Shown here: positions 4,969-11,211 of the stretch, in pieces
Layout of the letters: each line of letters begins with the position of its first letter
Position numbering within the stretch: the stretch's first letter is position 1
Source: an uncultured cyanobacterium
Lineage (GTDB): Bacteria > Cyanobacteriota > Cyanobacteriia > Cyanobacteriales > Geitlerinemataceae
Reading direction: 5' to 3'
DNA: 21,225 bases
NCBI GenBank assembly: GCA_937121005.1
Contig: CAKZKB010000606.1
Coordinates: forward strand, 1 to 21,225
The notes under the pieces: model-generated
Databases searched by the model: none
Seen by the model: the letters and a program-made list of their open reading frames with translations, nothing else
Told to the model about the DNA's origin: nothing
Made by a program: the position numbers and the translations under genes

Positions 4969-6624
4969 TTAGGAAGAGCCTGGGGGAAAGGAAATAAGGC
5001 GAAAACCGATGTAGTTGTAGCGGTTGACGCGATCGCGCCTGTTGCGGTAGGCGCAGCGACAGCAATCCGGGATGTAGTACCAGTAGCCACCGCGCAGCAG
5101 TCGTACATTATTCAAAGATTCATCGCTAGATGACCATATAGTTCCATCGTTCGGTGCGCCATGATAGTTCTCGTGCCAGGGATCGGCACACCATTCCCAA
5201 ACATTCCCGTGCATATCGTACAATCCGAAAGCATTAGGGGGAAACTGTCCCACATCAGTTGTTTGTTCTCGATACTCTCCTTTCGGCCCCTCAGCGTAAG
5301 TATAATTACCATCGTAGTTCGCCAGATCCGTTGTCAGGGTTTCCCCAAAATAAAACGGCGTGGCGGTTCCAGCGCGACAGGCGTACTCCCACTCCGCTTC
5401 GCTGGGGAGGCGATAGTCTTTCCCCAACTTTTGCGAGAGTTTCTGACAAAACGCCATGGCATCGTCCCAGGATACATTTTCGACGGGACGATTTTTTCCC
5501 TTAAAACGTGAAGGGTTGTTTCCCATCACTGCTTCCCACTGCGCCTGCGTTACCAGGAATTTTGCCATAAAAAAGGCGGGCACGGTGACGCGATGTTGCG
5601 GACTTTGACTTTTGTGATACCCTTCCTCTGTTTCCGGCGATCCCATCAGGAAGGTTCCCCCCGGTATAGCCACCATATCCAAACCGATGCCATTTCCCAA
5701 GTCTTCCGTGTAGTATCTGGCTTGGTGGCTGTCTCGCCCGACCATTTTACCCTGTCGGTTGACAGTGACAGCCTGGAATTGAAAGATTTTCAGCGACGAA
5801 GAGACATCCGGTTTCGGGGGTTCGGGAAGCAGCGACAACCATTCCGCCACCGTTTGCGGACGATTTTCCGGGTTCACTTCCATTCCCGCAGCAATGGCTT
5901 CCCGGATGGCATTATCCCACCCATCGGGAATGCTAAAGGATCCGACTGCCATGCGATAGGTGACGGGAGGCGGTGCTTTCCCCGCCAGCAAGCAGTACAA
6001 TGTGGCCGCGAGGGCGTAAACGTCGGTAAATTCGCCCCGATGTGCCTCTTCGTGATACTGTTCGACGGGCGCAAAAGCCGGAGTCATGCCCACTGTATGA
6101 TACAGGGTCACTTCGGGAATAAATTCGCGGGCGATGCCGAAGTCGATGAGAACCGCTTCGTCGCGGCTGGCGCGTACCATGATATTTTGGGGCTTGATGT
6201 CGCGATGCAGCAGTCCTTTTTCGTGTACGACGGTTAAGGCTGCCCCAATTTGGCGAATGTAGCGAAGGGCTTGGGTTTCGCTGAGTGGTTCCCCTCTTAC
6301 GCACCGTTCTAAATCCGTTCCCGCCACGTATTCCATGGCGATACAGGGGCGATCGTCGTAGTGGAAAACGTTATCAATTTGGACGATATGGGGATGGCGA
6401 CAGATGGCGAGGCGCGTGGCTTCTCGCTCGAAATCTCTCTGGTAGTTGTCGCGAAATTGGGCATACTGGGGATCGTCCATCACCTCATCTTTAAGGGTTT
6501 TGATGACGATGGGGTTCCCTTTGCGGTTTTTCGCCAGGTAAGTGATACCAAAGCCACCTTTACCGAGTTGGCGATCGATGGTGTAGCGTTTCCCGTAGAG
6601 TTTCGTGCCGGATGTCCAAGCCAT
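4969..6624 (-). CDS. Ser/Thr protein kinase fused to FGE-sulfatase (C-type-lectin-fold) domain
   Basis: A 551-residue protein. Residues about 10-265 form a Hanks-type kinase: GKGGFG loop (21-26), ATP lysine K42, catalytic HRD (140-142) with K144 and N147, DFG (161-163), and TPAFAPVEQY as the activation/APE segment. All key residues are present, so it should be active. After a linker without membrane segment, residues about 312-545 form an FGE-sulfatase/SUMF1-type domain: MVAIPGGTFLMGS, PVENVSWDDAMAFCQKLS, YRLPSEAEWEYACRAG, NAFGLYDMHGNVWEWCAD, RLLRGGYWYY and YIGFRL. At the place of the first catalytic Cys of true formylglycine-generating enzymes there appears to be Tyr/Ile, so enzyme activity is doubtful and ligand binding is more likely. 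The last part (507-542) looks like a DGR variable region, listed separately. The start at 6624 fits the kinase N-terminus; the protein is probably cytosolic. Confidence 0.92.
   Translation of the reverse strand: MAWTSGTKLYGKRYTIDRQLGKGGFGITYLAKNRKGNPIVIKTLKDEVMDDPQYAQFRDNYQRDFEREATRLAICRHPHIVQIDNVFHYDDRPCIAMEYVAGTDLERCVRGEPLSETQALRYIRQIGAALTVVHEKGLLHRDIKPQNIMVRASRDEAVLIDFGIAREFIPEVTLYHTVGMTPAFAPVEQYHEEAHRGEFTDVYALAATLYCLLAGKAPPPVTYRMAVGSFSIPDGWDNAIREAIAAGMEVNPENRPQTVAEWLSLLPEPPKPDVSSSLKIFQFQAVTVNRQGKMVGRDSHQARYYTEDLGNGIGLDMVAIPGGTFLMGSPETEEGYHKSQSPQHRVTVPAFFMAKFLVTQAQWEAVMGNNPSRFKGKNRPVENVSWDDAMAFCQKLSQKLGKDYRLPSEAEWEYACRAGTATPFYFGETLTTDLANYDGNYTYAEGPKGEYREQTTDVGQFPPNAFGLYDMHGNVWEWCADPWHENYHGAPNDGTIWSSSDESLNNVRLLRGGYWYYIPDCCRCAYRNRRDRVNRYNYIGFRLISFPPGSS
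4999..5103 (-). other. Candidate DGR variable region (VR) in the kinase-lectin gene
   Basis: Codons 507-542 encode the C-terminal RGG-x-W...IGFR segment of the FGE/C-lectin fold, the same position as the variable region of known diversity-generating-retroelement target proteins. In relatives this segment is rich in Asn (RGGSWNNNP, NRNNNIGFR). Here the corresponding codons are TAC, TAC, TAC, ATC, TGC, TGC, TAC, CGC, CGC, AAC, TAC, AAC, TAC: all end in C and differ from AAC or AGC at the A positions, except TGC and CGC which change both A positions of AAC. That is the pattern left by adenine-directed mutagenic retrohoming. No template repeat or reverse transcriptase is in the window. Confidence 0.5.
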
Positions 6625-7025
6625 GAGCAGCCGCGATCGAGGTTAGGGCCATTGTAGACGATTGGCGATCCTGTAGGGGCGAACGGCGTTCGCCCAATTC
6701 CCAAAACCATCGTATTTTACCGATCGTCCCCAAATTCCATATTCGCCGATCGCCCAATTCCAACAACCATCGTATTTTGGCGATCGTTTCCAAACCGCGA
6801 TCGTCGTGTCACCGAATTGGATGTTGTCCGAATGGCGATCGTGGTGTTATGGAACCCCATATTGGGCAAATTGCGATCGTCTATGTTACGGAATTGGATA
6901 TCGGGCGAAACGCGATCGGGCGAACGCCGTAAACGCTGCGCGTAGGCTACGCCAAACGCCCCTACAGTTGGGTACATCGATTATAATTGAATTAATTAAA
7001 AATAACGTTTAACGTTCTATGTGCG
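6625..7025. repeat. Left REP-rich flank of the RAYT gene
   Basis: This 400-bp gap holds no gene. It carries a REP at 6673-6695 (GGGCGAAC-GGC-GTTCGCCC), several short motifs such as CCAATTCCAACAACCATCG and CGATCGTC(C/G) repeated with variation, and a REP split by an insertion (6918-6966, inserted part resembling the GCGTAGGCTACGCC repeat). Segments 6671-6712 and 6801-6839 recur on the other side of the RAYT gene at 7604-7645 and about 7698-7736. The last 40 bp before the gene are AT-rich with AACGTTTAACGTT and probably hold its promoter. Confidence 0.7.
6671..6712. repeat. REP unit, left copy (42 bp)
   Basis: Identical to 7604-7645 except for two bases, which lie at paired positions of the hairpin (GAAC-GGC-GTTC here, GAAT-GGC-ATTC there). 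Folding is therefore preserved in both copies. Confidence 0.85.
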
Positions 7026-7577
7026 ATGGCTTACGATCCCAGAAAACATCACCGACGATCGATCCGATTGCCTCATTACGATTATGCCAGCAATGGGTTT
7101 TATTTTGTGACGATATGTGCGTACCAAAAACAATGTTTGTTTGGGGAAATTGAAAATGGGACGATGATTCTCAATGGCTGCGGTCAAATTGTAGCAGATG
7201 AATGGCAGCGATCGTCCCAAATTCGCCGCGAGATCGAACTGGATTTGTGGGTGGTGATGCCCAACCACTTTCACGGAATAGTCATCATCGATCGCCGCGA
7301 TCGCGAAACCGTTATCACCCAAAAACGCGATCGTTATAGCATCCCATTCCAAAAACCGCGATCGCTGTCATCACTGGTTTCCGGTTTCAAATCTTCTGTC
7401 TCCAGACGCATCAACCAATACCGAAGAACGCCAGAACATCCAGTTTGGCAGCGCAACTACCACGAGCATATCATTCGCAACCAGCGATCGCTACAGCAAA
7501 TTCGCGAATACGTGCAAAATAATCCGCAATTGTGGGACAAGGATTGTCTGAACCCCAAAAATCCATCAAAATGGTGA
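7026..7577 (+). CDS. REP-associated tyrosine transposase (RAYT, Y1/TnpA-REP family)
   Basis: A 183-residue single-strand DNA transposase of the Y1 HUH class. The HUH metal site is HFH (81-83) in LWVVMPNHFHGIVII. Other family marks are the N-terminal RRSIRLPHYDYASNGFYFVT (11-30), SLSSLVSGFKSSVSRRIN (113-130), VWQRNYHEHIIRN (140-152), and IREYVQNNPQLW (159-170). Y145 is the likely nucleophile, with Y162 as alternative. The length fits intact RAYTs, so it may be active. RAYTs process REP hairpins in single-stranded form and are usually single-copy, domesticated genes. It is flanked on both sides by REP units of one family, as expected. The start at 7026 gives the normal family N-terminus; no strong ribosome site is visible. 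Confidence 0.92.
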   Translation: MAYDPRKHHRRSIRLPHYDYASNGFYFVTICAYQKQCLFGEIENGTMILNGCGQIVADEWQRSSQIRREIELDLWVVMPNHFHGIVIIDRRDRETVITQKRDRYSIPFQKPRSLSSLVSGFKSSVSRRINQYRRTPEHPVWQRNYHEHIIRNQRSLQQIREYVQNNPQLWDKDCLNPKNPSKW

Positions 7578-7603
7578 CACAAAACCCCGTATTCGCCGAT
7601 CCC

Positions 7604-7645
7604 CTGTAGGGGCGAATGGCATTCGCCCAATTCCCAAAACCATCG
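7604..7645. repeat. REP unit, right copy (42 bp)
   Basis: GGGCGAAT-GGC-ATTCGCCC inside a 42-bp segment that differs from 6671-6712 only by a compensating base-pair change in the stem. Confidence 0.85.
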
Positions 7646-7736
7646 GTAAAATCCAATGGTTCCCAAACCGCGTTCGCGTAGCGTCTGCGCAGCAGAATCG
7701 TCGTGTCACCGAATTAGATGTTGTCCGAATGGTGAT

Positions 7737-7761
7737 GGGGCGAACGCCGTTCGCCCCTACA
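7737..7761. repeat. REP palindrome (GGGGCGAAC-GCC-GTTCGCCCC)
   Basis: Perfect 9-bp arms around a GCC loop, followed by TAC. The orientation is opposite to that at 7604: here CCCCTAC follows the hairpin, whereas at 7604 GTAGGGG precedes it. The two thus form an inverted pair about 110 bp apart. Confidence 0.8.
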
Positions 7762-7837
7762 TTTGGAATTGTTTCCATTGGCGATCGTCGTGTTACCCAA
7801 TTCCATCTTGGATATCGGGCAAACTGCGATCGTCTGG

Positions 7838-8608
7838 TTAAATGTCATTGGGATCGATATTGCGCGATCGCAAAAATGCTTCTAGATCTTTTAACCGTTG
7901 TTGGGCTCGTTCTTTTTCCTGACGTTCCCGTTCTTTCTCTTGATGGGCTCGTTCCATTTGTTCCGTTGGCGTGGGTATCCAATTCAAGGCGCGATCGTAA
8001 AACCGCAACCAAAAGCGATCGACCCCTTCATGGTTTCCTTTCCACAATCCCACACCCAATCCTAACTCTTCGATCCACAATCGACGATCGCCGATTTTTA
8101 ACTCTCGATAGCGATCGCCTTCTAAATGAAAGGCTCGGAATTGACTGTCTTGGCGGTTATAAACGACATAATACGGTACTTTCAGAATTTGTTCGTACAC
8201 TTCCCATTTCGTCGGATGTCCATCGGGATCGGATTCCACTTGTCCTAAGTCTTGGGCTTGGGTACTCGGAGAAAGTAACTCAACAACAATAGCCGGTTTG
8301 ACTTTTTCTTGCCAGATAACGTAGCTTAACCGCAGTTCCCGTTCTTCGTACAATCGCGGTACGCCGACTACTCCAAACCAATCAGGACGCTTGTATCGGC
8401 GCGTGTTATTTTCGTCGTAATACACATTCATATCCATGGCCGAAAATACGCGATCGCGATCGTAATTACCGGGAACGAATGTCAGTCGTAGCAGTTCCGC
8501 TTGGACGGGATGGAATTGGTCGGGCAAACCCGGTTCTCCTACTTCTTCGCTGGGCAGATCGTACATTGTGGGCAGCGTTTTCTGCCGAGGATCGGATAAG
8601 TTAACCAT
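7838..8608 (-). CDS. Uma2 family putative endonuclease with C-terminal coiled coil, copy 2
   Basis: A 256-residue protein of the longer Uma2 subgroup. The N-terminus has MYDLPSEEVGEPGLPDQFHP (15-34), characteristic of cyanobacterial members. The core shows D76 in KRPDWFGVVG, E110 in PAIVVELLSPST, and WEVYEQILKVPYYVVYNR (135-152). Residues about 217-246 (QMERAHQEKERERQEKERAQ and on) form a highly charged Glu/Lys/Arg coiled coil, followed by RSRNIDPNDI, a tail often seen in this subgroup. The start at 8608 is the longest; M15 is possible. It stands alone on the minus strand between the RAYT flank and the second kinase. Its function is not established. Confidence 0.88.
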   Translation of the reverse strand: MVNLSDPRQKTLPTMYDLPSEEVGEPGLPDQFHPVQAELLRLTFVPGNYDRDRVFSAMDMNVYYDENNTRRYKRPDWFGVVGVPRLYEERELRLSYVIWQEKVKPAIVVELLSPSTQAQDLGQVESDPDGHPTKWEVYEQILKVPYYVVYNRQDSQFRAFHLEGDRYRELKIGDRRLWIEELGLGVGLWKGNHEGVDRFWLRFYDRALNWIPTPTEQMERAHQEKERERQEKERAQQRLKDLEAFLRSRNIDPNDI

Positions 8609-8698
8609 AGGTCAGCAAACAGAGACTTTATTTTATTATACTCCTAGTTTGAAAATACTACAATCGGCTCAACGATTGGGGATCTTGTCGGGTGCGAT

Positions 8699-8722
8699 CG
8701 GGCAAACGCCGGCGCGCCCCTA
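8699..8722. repeat. Degenerate REP
   Basis: GGGCAAACGCC is followed by GGCGCGCCCCTAC instead of a faithful GTTTGCCCCTAC, so the hairpin is partly lost. It lies between the Uma2 copy 2 start and the kinase stop. Confidence 0.55.
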
Positions 8723-8730
8723 CAATAGAT

Positions 8731-9699
8731 TTAATCAGATATCTCGTCCGGTGTCGGTGGAGAATCGCGATCGCCAAACAGCCCCAACCAGGCTGGAATT
8801 ACCCCGAGAATCGTCACGACAAGAGTAAGAATTGCAATCCAAACTCCTATTTGTGCCCAGCGAATCCCATCATCCGGCGTGGGTTCGGGATCGGGACTTG
8901 GCAACAAGTTTAACCAGGCTTCTACCGTCGCCGGACGCTCTTGCGGCCCGAGTTTCATACCTTCTAAAATAGCATCGTTTGTCGCATCGCTAATTTTAGC
9001 ATTTATCTCTTTCGGGTCAATCAGTTTCCCCGAACCTGCGGCTCGATTCTCCGCACTCGGTGGCACTTCTCCTGTCAGTAAATTGTACAGCGTCGCTGCT
9101 AAGGAATATACATCCGTATAGGGGCCGCGCTCGCCATCGGGATAGTACAATTCAATGGGCGCGTAGCCGTCTTCTGTGGTAGACTTGACACTGGTTAAAG
9201 GATGGGCAAACCCTCGCGCCAAACCGAAGTCAATTAACACGGCTTCTGGTTTCCCCGATCGCACGACAATGTTAGCAGGTTTGACATCGCGATGAACAAT
9301 TTCACATTTGTGAACCGCTTGTAATGCGCTCCCAATTTGGCGAATATAAGTGAGGGCTTCGGATTCTTCCAGTTGACGAGTGGCGCGACTTTCGAGATCG
9401 ACTCCATCAATATACTGCATGGGAATACAAACGCGATCGCCTTCCCGAAACGCGCCTTTAGCACTGACAACATGAGGGTGGTTGCACTCGCTAATGCGAT
9501 CGGCTTCTTCCTGGAACTTGCGTTCTAACGCTTGTCGCTTGTCTGTTGCCAAATTAGACAGCAATTCGTCGCTTGGCGTTTTGATAACCCAACGCCGAGC
9601 GCGATCGTCCCTTGCCAGATAAGTGGTTCCGTAACGACCCGAATTGAGCCGTCTTTCAATCCGATATTGACCGTTAAGCGTATCACCAATTTGCCACAT
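8731..9699 (-). CDS. Membrane-anchored Ser/Thr protein kinase
   Basis: A 322-residue Hanks-type kinase. Catalytic marks: glycine loop LNSGRYGTTYLAR (18-30), lysine K40 (WVIK), HRD (136-138) with K140 and N143, DFG (157-159), GYAPIELYY as the APE-like segment (178-186). The first glycine of the loop is Asn19, a mild departure from G-x-G-x-x-G; the remaining key residues are kept. A single hydrophobic segment lies at 281-308 (WAQIGVWIAILTLVVTILGV onward), with a short charged tail, so the kinase domain faces the cytoplasm and there is almost no external sensor. The ATG at 9699 (MWQIGDTLNGQYRIERRL) is preferred; an upstream ATG at 9738 would add 13 residues. It is about 36% the length of typical sensor kinases' combined forms and has no partner gene adjacent. 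Substrate unknown. Confidence 0.9.
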   Translation of the reverse strand: MWQIGDTLNGQYRIERRLNSGRYGTTYLARDDRARRWVIKTPSDELLSNLATDKRQALERKFQEEADRISECNHPHVVSAKGAFREGDRVCIPMQYIDGVDLESRATRQLEESEALTYIRQIGSALQAVHKCEIVHRDVKPANIVVRSGKPEAVLIDFGLARGFAHPLTSVKSTTEDGYAPIELYYPDGERGPYTDVYSLAATLYNLLTGEVPPSAENRAAGSGKLIDPKEINAKISDATNDAILEGMKLGPQERPATVEAWLNLLPSPDPEPTPDDGIRWAQIGVWIAILTLVVTILGVIPAWLGLFGDRDSPPTPDEISD

Positions 9700-9763
9700 A
9701 ATCTGAATATCAATATTATTAGACTCCCGTAATACCATTTTTCCAAAACAGTGCTACACTTGG

Positions 9764-9836
9764 GATTGGGCAAACGCCGTTTGCCCCTACATTTCGATTC
9801 CCCTCTGTTGCATCAATTTTGGAAATTGGTATAAAC
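9764..9836. repeat. REP palindrome plus flank, pairs with 4391-4464
   Basis: GGGCAAAC-GCC-GTTTGCCC (9768-9786), followed by CCTAC and a flank related to the one at 4391. The arms differ from those at 4391 in two pairs, both compensated. The remaining gap up to 9975 contains no gene. Confidence 0.7.
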
Positions 9837-9975
9837 CTGGAAATCTCAACGACAATTCTAACCGATCGTCGCGCCTCAGCCCATCTGACTGAAATGTTAC
9901 AATTTCCCTGTTGCGCCTCGATACGATCGCCCTGGATCCACCCAATACCCCCGATCGCGTTAAGATATTGAGACT

Positions 9976-11211
9976 ATGAAAATCCTCGCTCTAGCCTCCA
10001 CCTTCCCCTATCCCCCCACGCGGGGCGGGACGGAAGTGAGAACCTTTAACCTGCTAAAATACTTGCAGCGCCATCACCAGGTGACAGTGCTGGCGCAGCG
10101 CGATCGCGCGGTTTCCGAAGCCGACATCGACGGCTTAAAAAGCTACGTTTCCGACGTGGTTTTGTTCCCCGAACCCCCCGATCCCGAACCCGGTTTAGTT
10201 CCCAAAGCCACCCGGTTTTTAGAATCGCTGCTTACCGCCACCCCCGCCAACGTTTGGCATCACTATTGCCCCCAAATGCAAGCCTGGATCGATCGCTGCG
10301 TCGATTCTGGTGAGTGCGATGCTATCACTAGCGAACATAGTATCAACGAAATTTTTATCCGTCCCCAGTACCGCCAAAAAGTGCGAACAGTTGTCAACGT
10401 TCACAGTTCTTTATGCGGTTGGACGCGCAGCCATTTAGAATCGGGTATTACTGAAAATATCTGGCGCGATCGCCTCTATCTCAACCTGATTTTAGAACGC
10501 TACGAACGCCGCTACCCGCGAAAATTTGATGCCCTCGTTGCCACCACTCCCGAAGACGGCGAACAATTTCGCGCCATTGCCCCCGATGCTGATATTCGCG
10601 TCGTCCCCAATGGGGTAGACTTAGAATCGTTCCCCATGCGCGATCGCGATCCTGGCGGCTACGAACTTGCATTCGTCGGCGCAATGGACGGCCCGCACAA
10701 CATTGACGCAGCCCGGTTTTTCGCCACCGAAGTCTTGCCCCACCTACAACAGCGCTACCCGCAAGCACAGTTTACCATCGTCGGCGCTCGTCCCACCCCA
10801 GAAGTGCTGGCCTTGGGCGATCGCCCAGGTGTCACCGTTACCGGAAAAGTCCCATCAATGGTAGACTACTTGCACCGAGCCGTTGCTTGCGTGGTTCCCT
10901 TGCGGGCCGGGTACGGGATCAAAAACAAGACCCTCGAAGCCATGGCCGCAGGCGTACCCACCGTTGCCAGCGATCGCGGTTTGGAGGGGTTGTCACTTCC
11001 CCCCGATACCACCGTCAGCTTGCGAGCCAACAGCATCGCCGAGTATCTTGAAGCCATCGGACGGGTGTTTGAGGATGCGTCGCTACGAGCCGAACTGTCT
11101 CGAAACGGACGCAACCTGGTCGAAACCGTTTACACTTGGGAGCGAGCCGGAGAATGCTACGAACGCGCGATCGCACCAAACGCCTTGCGTCAATTAAAAA
11201 TTCAAAATTAA
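9976..11211 (+). CDS. GT4-family glycosyltransferase
   Basis: A 411-residue GT-B glycosyltransferase of family 4, which transfers sugars from nucleotide donors, typically onto lipid-linked or exopolysaccharide chains on the cytoplasmic face of the membrane. The N-terminal domain opens MKILALASTFPYPPTRGGTE with the glycine-rich acceptor loop. The C-terminal donor domain begins at PNGVDLESF, then FVGAMDGPHNIDAARFF, and has PLRAGYGIKNKTLEAMAAG (about 307-325), with the E of the donor-binding motif, and GVPTVASDRGLEGL. There is no membrane segment. The last five residues (LKIQN) and stop codon are supplied by an AT-rich tandem repeat (11192-11219), so the natural C-terminus may have been altered by its insertion. 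A membrane-anchored protein of unknown function follows directly. Substrate cannot be told from sequence. Confidence 0.9.
   Translation: MKILALASTFPYPPTRGGTEVRTFNLLKYLQRHHQVTVLAQRDRAVSEADIDGLKSYVSDVVLFPEPPDPEPGLVPKATRFLESLLTATPANVWHHYCPQMQAWIDRCVDSGECDAITSEHSINEIFIRPQYRQKVRTVVNVHSSLCGWTRSHLESGITENIWRDRLYLNLILERYERRYPRKFDALVATTPEDGEQFRAIAPDADIRVVPNGVDLESFPMRDRDPGGYELAFVGAMDGPHNIDAARFFATEVLPHLQQRYPQAQFTIVGARPTPEVLALGDRPGVTVTGKVPSMVDYLHRAVACVVPLRAGYGIKNKTLEAMAAGVPTVASDRGLEGLSLPPDTTVSLRANSIAEYLEAIGRVFEDASLRAELSRNGRNLVETVYTWERAGECYERAIAPNALRQLKIQN

Larger units (their letters stand above)
7578..7837. repeat. Right REP-rich flank of the RAYT gene
   Basis: No gene lies here. The stretch carries a REP unit (7604-7645), a GCGTAGCGTCTGCGCAGCAG repeat (about 7676-7695), a segment matching 6801-6839 (TCGTGTCACCGAATT onward, about 7700-7736), and a second REP (7737-7761). 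It ends in ATTGG and ATATCGGGCAAACTGCGATC phrases that also occur in the left flank near 6870-6915. Confidence 0.7.

Noticed and set aside
5112..5312. tRNA or other structured RNA genes
   Set aside because: No cloverleaf, rRNA segment or known riboswitch pattern was recognised anywhere in the window.
5593..6237. 214-codon + strand frame inside the kinase-lectin gene
   Set aside because: It is antisense to the well-supported kinase frame and its translation has no recognisable motif.
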